A DNA stretch of 64,000 nucleotides from an uncultured Lachnospiraceae bacterium (GCA_947631685.1 CANRMI010000009.1:41462-105461); one strand, 5' to 3'. Numbered from the stretch's first letter, positions 16,548-26,028 are shown. Program-made: numbers and translations. Notes: a model not told the origin generated them from the letters alone.

Positions 16548-17675
16548 ATGAAAGTACTGATTCTTTCTTCCGCCACGGGCGGCGGACACAACGCGGCGGG
16601 AGCCGCCATAAAAGAGGCTCTTCTGCAAAACGGATGTGAGGTTGATTTTCTGGATATGTTTTCTCTCTCCAGCGAGCGTACCGCCCGTCTGGTAGGCCAG
16701 GCCTATATCAAGTTAGCAAGCAGACTGCCCAGGGCTTTCGGCCTGCTGTACAAGGCGGGAAGCGTTATCAGCTCTTCCAGATACAAGTCCCCGGTCTATT
16801 TTGCCAACGGACTCATGGCCCGCAAGCTGAACAGGCATCTGCTGGAACATGACTATGACGCCGTGATCATGCCCCATTTGTTTCCGGCGGAGACTCTTAC
16901 CTACATGAAGCGGCACCATATGAAGGTTCCCATGACGATAGCCGTTTCCACGGATTATACCTGTATTCCTTTCTGGGAAGAGACCAACTGCGATTACTAT
17001 GTGATTCCCCACGAGGACCTGACCGCGGAATACATTGAAAGAGGGATCCCGGGCGAAAAGCTCCTTCCCCTTGGAATCCCCGTAAAAGCCGCTTTTTTAA
17101 ACCGTACGAAGCAGGACGACGCCAGAAAAGCCCTCAACCTCCCCTGCGGCATCCCCATGTATCTGATCATGAGCGGCAGCATGGGCTTCGGCAAGATCCA
17201 TCTGTTTGCCTATGAACTGTCCCGCCGGTTACGAAACGGCGAGCAGATCGTCATTATCTGCGGCAACAATACCAAATTGCGAAACACCCTGCAGAGGGAG
17301 TTTTCCCATAATCCCAATGTACACGTATTGGGATACACCGAACAGGTGGCGGAGTATATGGCGGCCTGCGATGTGATCTATACCAAACCGGGGGGATTAA
17401 CCACCACGGAGGCTTTGCAGATGAACATCCCCATTGTCCACACGGCGCCCATTCCCGGCTGTGAGACCAAAAACAGGGAATTCTTCACTGCCAGGGGCAT
17501 GTCCATTGGCGCCCAGCACATCCGCTCCCAGATCAGGCAGGGGATGCTGCTGGTAGAAAATGAAGCGGTCCGCCTGGGTATGCAGTCCGCCCAGCGCAGC
17601 CATACGCCGTCTGATCCGGCGGGCGCTATCTTTACATTTTTAAACAATACCATCGAGAAAAGGAGCGCGTTATGA
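16548..17675 (+). CDS. GT28-type glycosyltransferase (diacylglycerol glucosyltransferase/MGDG synthase-like)
   Basis: This 375-residue enzyme resembles UgtP/MGDG synthases, which move a hexose from UDP-sugar to diacylglycerol. The N-terminal MGDG synthase domain opens with 'LILSSATGGGHNAAGAAI' (glycine-rich loop), and the C-terminal MurG-like nucleotide-binding domain has 'LIMSGSMGFGKI' and 'YTKPGGLTTTEALQMNIPIV'. No transmembrane helix; it should act at the inner leaflet. Its stop overlaps the start of the PlsY-like gene by 4 bases (ATGA), so glycolipid and phospholipid synthesis are coupled here. Exact sugar and product are unknown. Confidence 0.88.
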   Translation: MKVLILSSATGGGHNAAGAAIKEALLQNGCEVDFLDMFSLSSERTARLVGQAYIKLASRLPRAFGLLYKAGSVISSSRYKSPVYFANGLMARKLNRHLLEHDYDAVIMPHLFPAETLTYMKRHHMKVPMTIAVSTDYTCIPFWEETNCDYYVIPHEDLTAEYIERGIPGEKLLPLGIPVKAAFLNRTKQDDARKALNLPCGIPMYLIMSGSMGFGKIHLFAYELSRRLRNGEQIVIICGNNTKLRNTLQREFSHNPNVHVLGYTEQVAEYMAACDVIYTKPGGLTTTEALQMNIPIVHTAPIPGCETKNREFFTARGMSIGAQHIRSQIRQGMLLVENEAVRLGMQSAQRSHTPSDPAGAIFTFLNNTIEKRSAL

Positions 17676-18295
17676 ATATGATAATGCCCTATCTTGTCTA
17701 CATTTTCATAGGCTACTGCTCCGGCAGCGTACTCTACGCCTATCTGCTGCCCATGCTCTTGAAGCATATCGATGTCAGGGAGCTTTCCCCTGATGGAAAT
17801 CCTGGCAGCGCCAACGCGTTTTTGTACGCCGGGATCCCCGTAGGTATATTGAGTATTCTCTGCGAGCTTTTAAAGGGCGCTCTTCCCGTCTGGGCGGCCG
17901 CAAAAAGCCTGGAGATCTCCCACTGGCTCTTTGCCTTTGTCATGGCCGCGCCCGTAGCCGGACACGCCTTTCCCCTGTTTGATAAAAAACACAAAGGAGG
18001 CAAGGCTATTGCCGTGTCCTTTGGCGTCCTGCTGGGGCTCTACCCCTATCTGATGCCTGTCCTGACACTGGCTTTCCTCTACCTCCTGTTTTCTCTGGTC
18101 GTTGTGATCACGCCCCACTTTTTCCGCTCGGTGGTGACGTTTTTACTCTTTTCCCTCTGCTGCCTTCTGGGCGGCAGACAGCCCGCCTCCGTCACTCTGG
18201 GCTGCTTTCTGCTCTCTTTTCTGGTAGTCAGCCGGCACTTTGCCCGCTACCAGGGAGAAAAACCCGCTCTGCAGCTGCTGCACCGCCGGACTTAA
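17672..18295 (+). CDS. PlsY-like glycerol-3-phosphate acyltransferase, divergent
   Basis: This 207-residue integral membrane protein with about five to seven hydrophobic segments resembles PlsY, which transfers an acyl group from acyl-phosphate to glycerol 3-phosphate. The phosphate loop is 'LSPDGNPGSANAFLYAG', differing from the usual GSGNxGATN, and the third motif 'GHAFPLFDKKHKGGKAIAV' is well kept. AGGAG precedes the ATG, which overlaps the upstream glycosyltransferase stop. The altered first motif suggests either a diverged PlsY paralogue or a related transferase working with the coupled glycosyltransferase. The housekeeping plsY may lie elsewhere. Confidence 0.75.
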   Translation: MNMIMPYLVYIFIGYCSGSVLYAYLLPMLLKHIDVRELSPDGNPGSANAFLYAGIPVGILSILCELLKGALPVWAAAKSLEISHWLFAFVMAAPVAGHAFPLFDKKHKGGKAIAVSFGVLLGLYPYLMPVLTLAFLYLLFSLVVVITPHFFRSVVTFLLFSLCCLLGGRQPASVTLGCFLLSFLVVSRHFARYQGEKPALQLLHRRT

Positions 18296-18340
18296 CGGGC
18301 TTCTTCTCAGGCTCAGACCGGCCCGCGGGCATCTGCGCTC

Positions 18341-19021
18341 TTATCCCACTTTATACCCGCTGCCCCACACTACTTTCAGATACCGGGGCTGCCTGGGATC
18401 TTCTTCTATCTTTTCCCGGATGTGCCTGATATGCACCGCGATGGTATTGTCCGCCCCAATGGCTTTCATATGCCAGATGGATTCATAAATATCCTCTATG
18501 GAAAATACCTTTCCCCTCTGCTGCACCAGAAGACGCAGTATCTTATATTCAATGGGCGTCAGACGCACTTCCCTGCCCTCTACGGACACACTTCTCCTCT
18601 CATCATCCACCACCAGGCCGTTGACGCGGTAAATATGCTCGATATTGGCAGACAGATTGGAAAACTGAGTATAGCGCCGCAGCTGGGACTTGATCCTGGC
18701 CAGCAATTCCAGGGGATTGCAGGGATATGTCACATAGTCGTCCGCTCCCGCTTCCAGCGCTTGTATTTTAGCCAGTTCCCCATCCTCTGTGGAAAGTATG
18801 ATAATGGGCAGGCTGTTGACAGTCCTGATCTTCCTTAACAGCTCCGTTCCACCCGCGAAAACCACGTCCGCTACAAGGAGCTGTATCTGCTCATCTTCCA
18901 TATATTTCCAGAACTGCTTCGCGCTTTGGGCCTCTAAGATCTCGTGCCCCTCCCCTGCCAGCAGCGGCCGCATCATTTTTATGATCCCTGCGTCAGAATG
19001 ATAAAACAAAATACTGCTCAT
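18341..19021 (-). CDS. OmpR-family response regulator with atypical receiver
   Basis: This 226-residue protein has an N-terminal receiver domain (about 1-115) and a C-terminal winged helix (about 130-225, 'LTPIEYKILRLLVQQRG' and 'AVHIRHIREKIEEDP'). The phospho-acceptor Asp is present at residue 52 ('VADVVF'), but the acidic pair normally at positions 8-9 is His-Ser ('FYHSDAG') and the conserved Lys is Tyr ('YVTYPCNP'). Loss of these suggests weak or no aspartate phosphorylation. No histidine kinase is adjacent; it follows the ECF sigma/anti-sigma pair by 92 bases. It may act without phosphorylation. Confidence 0.9.
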   Translation of the reverse strand: MSSILFYHSDAGIIKMMRPLLAGEGHEILEAQSAKQFWKYMEDEQIQLLVADVVFAGGTELLRKIRTVNSLPIIILSTEDGELAKIQALEAGADDYVTYPCNPLELLARIKSQLRRYTQFSNLSANIEHIYRVNGLVVDDERRSVSVEGREVRLTPIEYKILRLLVQQRGKVFSIEDIYESIWHMKAIGADNTIAVHIRHIREKIEEDPRQPRYLKVVWGSGYKVG

Positions 19022-19113
19022 AGGCCTTCCACTCCTTTTCCCATATCTTAAAGCGGCGTTTTTTCATAGCTGTATCCGAAATGTAACAAATTTGTATCCT
19101 CATCCATTTTTCT

Positions 19114-19848
19114 TTACAGATAGACCGTCAGATCCATACTTTCCAGCAGCGCTTCCGTTTCCTCTTCACCAAAGCCGCTGAAATCCAGTATCAGCTCATA
19201 ATCCCCTACGGCCACAGCGGCATGGATTTCCCCGCCCTCCACCGAATCCACCAGCTTATAGGTAAAGCCCTGGTCCGTGGTATAGAGCCGCTCGTTTTCC
19301 ACTCCACCCGCGTAGCTGATTGCGAAGGCATGGCCTTCGGTCCCGCTGTAGTCATACTGATGAAACAGGATGCGCTTCTCCCCCGCTTCCAGCCGGGTAA
19401 GGATCTCCTGCTCCCCCAGGGACTGGTATTCCTTCAGTGTCCATCCGCCCACTAGAGAGGCATCCGGCTCCGTCAGCGGACACAATACCTCTTCAGACCG
19501 CTTGTTCTCAGACTGCTTTTCCTCACTTTGCTCTGCCGCTTCGGCTTGGGCTCCGTCAAACGCCGCCTCTTCCGTTCCGCCTTGTGTCAGCGCGTTTCTC
19601 ATGTCTATGGTCTGAAATCCATTCTCATCCGTTCGAATGATGCTCTTTGCATAACCTGTCGCTGCCACCCCCCCTAGGGCGCAAATGACGAACATGCCTC
19701 CCGCAACGGCCGCTGCGGCTACATTTCGCTTTCCACGGCCGTCAAAACCGCCGATTTTCTGTTTCCGACCGGCCGCTTCCCGCATCACAAACTCCGGAAC
19801 GGGGATAGCGTCTACAGCCTTCCTATAGCTTTCCCTAAAATTCTTCAA
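19114..19848 (-). CDS. Probable anti-sigma factor, DUF4367-like membrane protein
   Basis: This 244-residue single-pass protein has a cytoplasmic N-terminus (1-42), one hydrophobic segment (about 43-66, 'VAAAAVAGGMFVICALGG') and an outside part with an acidic linker and a C-terminal domain like DUF4367 ('VAVGDYELILDFSGF'). Its gene overlaps the ECF sigma gene by 14 bases, the usual arrangement for a sigma/anti-sigma pair. By analogy it holds the sigma factor at the membrane and releases it on an envelope signal. The function is inferred from layout and topology; no zinc-binding anti-sigma motif is visible. Confidence 0.75.
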   Translation of the reverse strand: MKNFRESYRKAVDAIPVPEFVMREAAGRKQKIGGFDGRGKRNVAAAAVAGGMFVICALGGVAATGYAKSIIRTDENGFQTIDMRNALTQGGTEEAAFDGAQAEAAEQSEEKQSENKRSEEVLCPLTEPDASLVGGWTLKEYQSLGEQEILTRLEAGEKRILFHQYDYSGTEGHAFAISYAGGVENERLYTTDQGFTYKLVDSVEGGEIHAAVAVGDYELILDFSGFGEEETEALLESMDLTVYL

Positions 19849-20386
19849 AGCAATATTCCTCCTGCAGTTTCCGTTTCAGGATCCTTCTTCCTCTCGTCAA
19901 AAGAGAGGTCACGGTGGACTCCTGCTTTTCCAGGATCTCCGCGATTTCCTTTACGGCCAATTCCTCATAGTAAAAAAGATGGATGACTTCCCTATATTTA
20001 TCCGGCAGCTCCAGAACCGCCTGCAGCAGCTCCCTGCTCTGCTCATCCTTCAGGTAAGAGGACTCCGCCGTCTCCCCACAAACGTCTCCCGCCCTTTCTT
20101 CTCCTTCCGGCAGCGTCACCCGGCGCTTTACCCAGGGGGACCTCCAGAGCTTTCTGCAGCAATTCAGGGTAACTTTAATAAACCAGGCTTTCTCATGCTC
20201 CCTGCTCTCAAACTCCATACCGGATTTCATATAGCGGAAAAAGACCTCCTGCACAATGTCCTCCGCATCGGCAGTATTTTTCATTTGCAGAAACGCGATC
20301 CGATAAAGTGTGGGGAAATAGGTTTCTATGGTATGCTGCAGCGACTCCCTGTTTCGTCCGCCTTCCTCTTTCGCTAAATCACTCAT
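19835..20386 (-). CDS. ECF-type RNA polymerase sigma factor
   Basis: This is a sigma factor of about 183 residues. Region 2 spans about residues 20-85 ('YRIAFLQMKNTADAEDIVQEVFFRY') and region 4 about 120-175 ('LPDKYREVIHLFYYEELAVKEIAEILEKQESTV'). The ATG at 20386 is preferred: AGAGG lies 8 bases before it, whereas the ORF-track ATG at 20407 has no ribosome binding site. It overlaps the downstream anti-sigma gene by 14 bases. Regulated genes are unknown; a BcrA-like exporter or cell-envelope genes would be typical. Confidence 0.93.
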   Translation of the reverse strand: MSDLAKEEGGRNRESLQHTIETYFPTLYRIAFLQMKNTADAEDIVQEVFFRYMKSGMEFESREHEKAWFIKVTLNCCRKLWRSPWVKRRVTLPEGEERAGDVCGETAESSYLKDEQSRELLQAVLELPDKYREVIHLFYYEELAVKEIAEILEKQESTVTSLLTRGRRILKRKLQEEYCFEEF

Positions 20387-20435
20387 TTTGGTCCTCTTAT
20401 CGTACATTTACATCTTTAATATCCCTCTGCCCATA

Positions 20436-20474
20436 AAAAAACTGCAAAAATCCTTGTCTTTTTTTGCAGTTTTT
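20436..20474. terminator. Bidirectional-looking terminator after vanZ-like gene
   Basis: AAAAACTGCAAAAA pairs with TTTTTGCAGTTTTT around an eight-base loop, with A/T runs on both sides. It lies between the VanZ-family stop and the sigma gene start and would end minus-strand transcription from truA/vanZ. Confidence 0.75.
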
Positions 20475-20479
20475 GTTCT

Positions 20480-20959
20480 CTATTCAGTTGGATGTTTCCC
20501 GGCGAAAAAAACGCTCAGTATTTTGAAAAAAAGCCATCCGATCCATACGCCCAGGCCGTTCAATAAAATGTCGTCCACATCAAAACAGCCGAAATTGCTC
20601 CAAAGCTGGAACAGTTCGATGGCAAGCACCACGAGCAGTCCCGCCCCTAAGCACCAGAAGCATTTTTTTAAGCGCCTGCCCAACAGCGGCAGCATACAGC
20701 CTAAGGGAACAAAGACCAGCACATTTCCCACCAGATTCCCAAAACTGTAGATGCCCAGATGGTTCCAATGCTTCACATAGAGCCTGATGGTTTTAAACAA
20801 GACCAGATTCGCCTGATTCTTCCCCTGCCAGAATACATCATCCCTCCAGTTTTCCGCGATCCTTTTGAGCATTGGCAGCGGATATTTAAATATGATCACC
20901 CTGATCAGGATCAACAGGTACAGCACAAACAGTACCCATATATATTTCTTTTTTACCAT
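20480..20959 (-). CDS. VanZ family membrane protein
   Basis: This 159-residue protein has four hydrophobic segments and the VanZ pattern: 'NLVLFKTI' followed by 'NLVGNVLVFVPLGCMLPLL', then 'ELFQLWSNFGCFDVDDILLNGLGVWIGW'. The family is named after a teicoplanin-resistance accessory protein, but most members are of unknown role. It starts 16 bases after the truA stop and is probably cotranscribed with it. A strong hairpin terminator follows. Confidence 0.88.
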   Translation of the reverse strand: MVKKKYIWVLFVLYLLILIRVIIFKYPLPMLKRIAENWRDDVFWQGKNQANLVLFKTIRLYVKHWNHLGIYSFGNLVGNVLVFVPLGCMLPLLGRRLKKCFWCLGAGLLVVLAIELFQLWSNFGCFDVDDILLNGLGVWIGWLFFKILSVFFAGKHPTE

Positions 20960-20975
20960 AACAGCCTTTCCGTTA

Positions 20976-21713
20976 TCAATATCTTACTTCCATCAATGTC
21001 AGTCCCTGGGCCGGAGCCAGAGCTCCCGCCAATTCTCTCTTTTTAGAGGCAAGGATTTCCGTCATCTCCTCCGGACGTCTCTGCCCCAGTCCTGTCTCTA
21101 TCAGTGTCCCCATTAGTATACGTACCATATGAAAAAGAAAACCGTCTCCACTGAAATAAAAATCAATTTTATCTCCATGGGGTTCGATCCGAAGCTCCTC
21201 AAGCGTCCTTACCGTGGATTTTCTGCTTTTTTTAGCAGAGGTAAACGCCGCGAAATCATGGGTGCCGCAGAGCAGTTCTGCCGCCCTTTTCATGGCCTCC
21301 ACATCCAAAGGTTCCGCAATACTCCAAGTATAGCGGCGTTCCAGTACATGAGGAAGAGGACTGTTGATTACCCGGTAACGGTAGGTCTTTCCTTTGGCGT
21401 TTAAGCGGCTGTGAAAACGCTCGTCCGCCTCCTCCACTTTTATTACGCCAATATCCTCCGGCAGGTAGGCATTCATATATTCCAGAATCTCCCCGGGCGT
21501 TTTGTCCGTTTCCAAATGGGCGTTCGCCACCTGTCCCAGGGCGTGTACGCCCGCGTCCGTCCTGCCGCTGCCCTGTACTTTTACGGGCTGCCCGCACATC
21601 TTGGAAAGCAGTGCCTCCAGCTTGCCCTGAATGGTATTTTCGCTGCTCTCCTGCCGCTGCCAGCCCTGGTAACGGCCGCCCTCGTACTGCAGCGTAAACT
21701 TAAAGTTTCTCAT
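20976..21713 (-). CDS. truA: tRNA pseudouridine synthase A
   Basis: TruA makes pseudouridine at tRNA positions 38-40. It has the usual 245-residue length; the catalytic Asp lies in 'GSGRTDAGVHALGQVA' near residue 53, and 'KTYRYRVINS' and 'GDGFLFHMVRILMGTLIETG' are family motifs. Its start overlaps the end of the upstream AI-2E-type gene by 14 bases, so translation is coupled. It is the last conserved member of the minus-strand block running from tig. Confidence 0.96.
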   Translation of the reverse strand: MRNFKFTLQYEGGRYQGWQRQESSENTIQGKLEALLSKMCGQPVKVQGSGRTDAGVHALGQVANAHLETDKTPGEILEYMNAYLPEDIGVIKVEEADERFHSRLNAKGKTYRYRVINSPLPHVLERRYTWSIAEPLDVEAMKRAAELLCGTHDFAAFTSAKKSRKSTVRTLEELRIEPHGDKIDFYFSGDGFLFHMVRILMGTLIETGLGQRRPEEMTEILASKKRELAGALAPAQGLTLMEVRY

Positions 21714-22980
21714 TTTTCTTTTCCTGATGTTTCTTGTTCGTTTCCTTTTTTGTTTCCCTGTTCGTTCCCTTGTTCGTTTCCTTTTTTGCTTCCTCTTCGG
21801 CTTTTTCCTCTTCCTCGACCTCTTTTATTTCCTCTTCGCATTCTTCCTTGTAGGACTCTACGATCTCCATATCTTCCGCGGTCAGCTTCCTAAAACGGTT
21901 TATACCGGCAGCCAGAATGCGGACACTGTTCCTGGTGGTATCAAAGAGCCCCTCTTTATAGAGTGTCCAGAAAATGATCCCCACGGGTACTGCCACGATC
22001 ATACCGAACACGCCCGCGAACTTATAGCCGATAAAAAGCAGAAACAAAGTGGGAATGGGAGGTACTCCTATGGAATCCCCCACGATCTTGGGCTGAATAA
22101 TCTGTCTGACCAGCTGGCTGATGCCCCAGATGGCCAACAGCCCTATGGTCATTTTATAGTCGGCGCTTAAAAATTTTACGATCGCCCAGGGGAGCATGAC
22201 CGTACCGGTTCCGAAAAAGGGGAAGAAGTCCAGTATGGCAATCCCCAGAGCCACCAGCAGGGTATAATTGACTCCCAGCACTACCAGGCCGATGACAAGC
22301 AGCAGATAAATCCAGAGCTCGATCCTTATCTGCGCCTTAAAATAGCCGCCCACGGCCTGAAAAAGACTGCGCCGGATTATGAGGTAACGGTACTGCAGGG
22401 ATTCCGGCAGGAAAGAACTCAGCATCCCGATAAACGAATCCCTTTCCGCCACGAAGAAATAGGCAGAGAGCAGGCACATGATGATACCGATGATCACGGT
22501 GGGAAGCTGTTTCGCGAAATCCCCCACCGCCTCAATGGTCGGAGGCGCGATATTGGCCGCCAGTCCATTGAGATTCTTGCCGATATTGTCCAGATTCTGC
22601 TGTATATCCCTGGGCAGCTTATCATATAAACCGCTTAAGTTTCTGCCTATTTCATTCAGATCCGCCTGCAGGGATCTTAACAGATCCGGCAGATCCTCTA
22701 TAAACCCGGCCAGCTCCCTGAACAGTTTACCCAATACCAGATAGCCCGCAAAGACCACCAGGCCGATAACCAGAATGATCACTACCGCGCTGCTTATCTT
22801 TCGTTTGATCTTTAATTTTTTCTCCAGAAAATGTACGGGCGGCCCCGCGATCAGGGCTATGATCCAGCCGATCACAAAGGGCATAAAAAATACGATCGCC
22901 CGCGGCAGCAGAAAGATCACCGCCAGCAGGATACAGACTGCTATCCATAAATTTAAAAGCGCTTTGGCATATTTTTTCAT
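21700..22980 (-). CDS. AI-2E family transporter-like membrane protein
   Basis: This 426-residue membrane protein of the TqsA/YtvI-like superfamily has about eight hydrophobic segments, a long amphipathic region with 'DLPDLLRSLQADLNEIGRNLSGL', and the motif 'FGTGTVMLPWAIVKFL'. Members have been proposed as autoinducer-2 exporters or sodium/proton antiporters; YtvI acts in Bacillus sporulation. The C-terminal ~50 residues are a Glu/Lys/Thr-rich tail with repeats such as 'ETNKGTNRETKKETNKK'. It starts 4 bases after the engB stop and overlaps truA. The substrate is not predictable. Confidence 0.87.
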   Translation of the reverse strand: MKKYAKALLNLWIAVCILLAVIFLLPRAIVFFMPFVIGWIIALIAGPPVHFLEKKLKIKRKISSAVVIILVIGLVVFAGYLVLGKLFRELAGFIEDLPDLLRSLQADLNEIGRNLSGLYDKLPRDIQQNLDNIGKNLNGLAANIAPPTIEAVGDFAKQLPTVIIGIIMCLLSAYFFVAERDSFIGMLSSFLPESLQYRYLIIRRSLFQAVGGYFKAQIRIELWIYLLLVIGLVVLGVNYTLLVALGIAILDFFPFFGTGTVMLPWAIVKFLSADYKMTIGLLAIWGISQLVRQIIQPKIVGDSIGVPPIPTLFLLFIGYKFAGVFGMIVAVPVGIIFWTLYKEGLFDTTRNSVRILAAGINRFRKLTAEDMEIVESYKEECEEEIKEVEEEEKAEEEAKKETNKGTNRETKKETNKKHQEKKNEKL

Positions 22981-22984
22981 ACCG

Positions 22985-23593
22985 TCAAACCCCTTTGTCC
23001 TCCCGCTCCTTTAAAACCAAGCCATCCAGGAGATCGTAGATCGTTTCCCGTCCCTCTTTGCTCTGGGCCGAAAAAGGAATCAGCCGCACATCCTTTCCCG
23101 CGTGAAGCCCCTCCCGTATCTGCCTAAGCTGCTTTTCCTTCTGGCTCCGCTTGAGCTTATCCGCTTTGGTGGCCACCACTATGGGAGAATGTCCCTGCTC
23201 CACGATCCACCGGTACATGATCCTGTCATTCTCAGAGGGCTCGTGCCGGATGTCTACCAAAAGAAAGACCGCTTTCAGCATTCCGGAGCCGTGGAGATAC
23301 CGCTCTATCATCTTTCCCCACCGCTCCTTTTCTTCCGCGCTGACCTTCGCGTAGCCGTAGCCCGGAAGATCCACAAAGTAGAGCTCTCCGTTTACATTGT
23401 AAAAATTAATAGTCTGCGTCTTTCCGGGCTGAGCGCTGGTTCTCGCTAAGGATTTCCGGTTCATCAGCGCGTTGATGAGGGAGGATTTTCCCACGTTGCT
23501 CTTTCCGGCAAAAGCCACCTCCGGCAATGTATTTTGGGGCAGTTTACTGGTAATACCGCACACCGTTTCCAGACTGACGTTTTTAATGACCAT
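22985..23593 (-). CDS. engB: Ribosome biogenesis GTPase EngB (YsxC/YihA)
   Basis: This essential GTPase assists 50S subunit assembly. The 202-residue protein has all G motifs: G1 '[14 protein letters not shown]', G2 near 'KTQTINFY', G3 'VDLPGYGYA', G4 'VATKADKL' and G5 'IPFSAQ'. It overlaps the lon gene end by 11 bases; the lon-ysxC order is conserved in Firmicutes. Confidence 0.96.
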   Translation of the reverse strand: MVIKNVSLETVCGITSKLPQNTLPEVAFAGKSNVGKSSLINALMNRKSLARTSAQPGKTQTINFYNVNGELYFVDLPGYGYAKVSAEEKERWGKMIERYLHGSGMLKAVFLLVDIRHEPSENDRIMYRWIVEQGHSPIVVATKADKLKRSQKEKQLRQIREGLHAGKDVRLIPFSAQSKEGRETIYDLLDGLVLKEREDKGV

Positions 23594-25970
23594 TCTTCCT
23601 CACATTCCGCCCCTTCTTTGCGAAAGACAGCTCTATCACTTCATCCATTTTTTCCACATACAAAATTTCCAGTCCCGCTTTGATCTCGTCGGAAATCTCG
23701 TCCACATCTTTTTTATTTTCTTTCGGCACCAGCACCCGTTTTATACCGGCCATGCCTGCTGCCAAAAGCTTTTCCTTCAGCCCGCCGATAGGCAGAACCC
23801 TGCCCCGCAGCGTAATCTCTCCGGTCATGGCCACATCCGCCCGTACCTTTTCTTCCGTCAAGGCCGAAAGCAGAGCCGTAGCCATGGTAATGCCCGCGGA
23901 AGGCCCGTCCTTGGGCACCGCTCCCTCGGGAATGTGGATGTGGAACTCCGTTTCCTGAAAGATATCAGGAGAGATCCCGTACTTTTCACTGACAGACCGC
24001 ACATAGCTCAACGCCGTCATGGCGGACTCCTTCATAACGTCCCCCATTTGGCCCGTGAGCTGCACTTCTCCCTTTCCTGCCATTTTGCTGACCTCTATCT
24101 GCAGGGTTTCTCCGCCCACACTGGTCCACGCCAGTCCGCGCGCAACCCCCGCTTCATCCGTCTTATTGGCTTTGTCCCTGGTGTAGCGCACCTTTCCCAG
24201 ATATTTCTCCAGATTCTGCACTGTCACCCGTATTTTGGCCTTTTCCCGCTGCGCCGGCTCCTGCTTGATCAGTTCCCTGGCTGCTTTCCTGCATATCTCT
24301 CCCAGCTTTCTCTCTAACCCTCTGACGCCGGCCTCCCTGGTATATCCGGAAATGATCAGCCGGATCACGCCGTCGCTCAATACCAGCTGTCCGTCCCTCA
24401 GGCCGTTTCTTTCGCAGACCTTGGGAATCAGATGCTCCTTGGCAATATGGAATTTCTCGTTGGCGGTATAGCTGCTCACCTCGATTATCTCCAGACGGTC
24501 CAGCAGCGGCCTGGGAATGTCTGCGGTGGAATTGGCCGTAGCCACAAAAAATACCTGGGAGAGATCCAGCGGCAGCTCGATATAATTGTCCCTGAAGCGG
24601 CTGTTCTGCTCACCGTCAAGCACCTCTAAAAGTGCGGCGCCGGTATCTCCCTTGTAATCGCTTCCCACCTTGTCTATCTCATCCAGAAGCATCAGGGGGT
24701 TGCTCACCCCGGCCTGTCTGATGCCCGCCGCGATCCTGCCGGGCATGGCTCCCACATAGGTCCTTCTGTGTCCTCTGATCTCCGCCTCGTCGCGCACGCC
24801 GCCCAGACTGATACGTACATACTCTTTTTTCAGCGCCCTGGCCAGACTTTTGGCGATGGAAGTCTTTCCCGTTCCGGGCGGCCCCACCAGACAGATGATG
24901 GGAGCGCCTCCCGGCAAATTCTTGCCTTTCGTCAGGTTCCGCACCGCCAAAAATTCCAGAATGCGCTCTTTGATCTGCTCCATACCGTAGTGATCCTGAC
25001 GGAGTATCTTCTCCGCCAGTTCCATGTCCGTATTGTCCTTGGAAACCTTATTCCAGGGCATTTCCAGCAGGGTTTCGATATACGTGCGCTCCACCGCGTT
25101 CTCCGAGCTACCGGAAGAAAGATTTTTAAAGCGGGAGATCTCTTTGGCTATTTTCTCCTTGACATCCTTTCCCGCTTTCAGCTTCCTTAAAGCTTCCTCA
25201 TACTGTTCCGCTTCCGAAACAGCGTCCTTTTCCCCCAGTTCTTCCCTGATGGCGCTCAGCTGCTCCCGCAGCAGATAATCCTTCTGGTTTTTCTCCACCT
25301 TTTTCTGAATCTTGCCCGTCAGTTCTTTGCGCACCATGCCTATCTGTATTTCATTTTGTAAAACAGCCGAAAGTTTGTCGTAGCGCTCCTGTAAGGACGC
25401 CGCGTCCAGGATCTCCTGCTTTACCGCTACGGACAGCAGCATCCCGCTGGCGATCGTATCCATTAAAACGGCAGGCTGGGCAATGGTATCCACCCTTCTC
25501 TCCAGCATCTTTCCCCGATTGGGATTCAGGCTGCTGTAGGTATGGAAGAGCTCCCGCAGTTCCCTGTTCACGGCCTCTTTATGTACCTCGTCCATTTCTT
25601 CGTCGTCGGTTTTCACAGGCTCCACCTGGGCCAGCAGGTAGTCTCCCTCCGCGTTTTCCAGATTCCACAGCCGCCCTCTCTCCAGGCTTTCCACCAGCAC
25701 CCGCACAATGCCTCCGGGCAGTCTGCTGATCTGCTTTAAGCCCGCTATCGTACCAGTGGCATACAGATCTTCCTTTCCGGGCTCCTCCGTATTTTCATTT
25801 TTCTGGGATACCAGAAACAGCTTCTGCTCCCCCAGCATGGCTTTTTCCACCGCATGGATGGACTTTTCCCGGCTCAGATCAAAATGGATGATCATACCCG
25901 GCAGAATACAAAGTCCCCGCAGCGCCACTACCGGCATCTGGAGCGCAGCCATCATAATCGTATCTTCCAT
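23583..25970 (-). CDS. lon: ATP-dependent protease Lon (endopeptidase La)
   Basis: This is the soluble AAA+ serine protease that degrades misfolded and regulatory proteins; 795 residues with N-terminal LON domain (about 10-210), coiled-coil helical domain, AAA+ module (Walker A 'GPPGTGKTS' near 370, 'LLDEIDKVG') and the protease domain with the Ser-Lys dyad ('PKDGPSAG' and '[10 protein letters not shown]'). The ATG at 25970 follows GGAGAAGGATGG. A hairpin with a T-run lies between clpX and lon, and only about 30 bases separate it from the start, so lon expression probably depends on read-through or an upstream internal promoter. Confidence 0.97.
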   Translation of the reverse strand: MEDTIMMAALQMPVVALRGLCILPGMIIHFDLSREKSIHAVEKAMLGEQKLFLVSQKNENTEEPGKEDLYATGTIAGLKQISRLPGGIVRVLVESLERGRLWNLENAEGDYLLAQVEPVKTDDEEMDEVHKEAVNRELRELFHTYSSLNPNRGKMLERRVDTIAQPAVLMDTIASGMLLSVAVKQEILDAASLQERYDKLSAVLQNEIQIGMVRKELTGKIQKKVEKNQKDYLLREQLSAIREELGEKDAVSEAEQYEEALRKLKAGKDVKEKIAKEISRFKNLSSGSSENAVERTYIETLLEMPWNKVSKDNTDMELAEKILRQDHYGMEQIKERILEFLAVRNLTKGKNLPGGAPIICLVGPPGTGKTSIAKSLARALKKEYVRISLGGVRDEAEIRGHRRTYVGAMPGRIAAGIRQAGVSNPLMLLDEIDKVGSDYKGDTGAALLEVLDGEQNSRFRDNYIELPLDLSQVFFVATANSTADIPRPLLDRLEIIEVSSYTANEKFHIAKEHLIPKVCERNGLRDGQLVLSDGVIRLIISGYTREAGVRGLERKLGEICRKAARELIKQEPAQREKAKIRVTVQNLEKYLGKVRYTRDKANKTDEAGVARGLAWTSVGGETLQIEVSKMAGKGEVQLTGQMGDVMKESAMTALSYVRSVSEKYGISPDIFQETEFHIHIPEGAVPKDGPSAGITMATALLSALTEEKVRADVAMTGEITLRGRVLPIGGLKEKLLAAGMAGIKRVLVPKENKKDVDEISDEIKAGLEILYVEKMDEVIELSFAKKGRNVRKNGH

Positions 25971-25999
25971 TTTCCATCCTTCTCCTAACTATGATAAAA

Positions 26000-26022
26000 C
26001 GCCGCACTTAAAAAGCGCGGCG
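26000..26022 (-). terminator. Hairpin with T-run between clpX and lon
   Basis: CGCCGC and GCGGCG pair around an 11-base loop and are followed on the minus strand by TTTTAT. It lies just after the clpX stop and looks like a terminator or attenuator. Confidence 0.6.
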
Positions 26023-26028
26023 CCTTGC

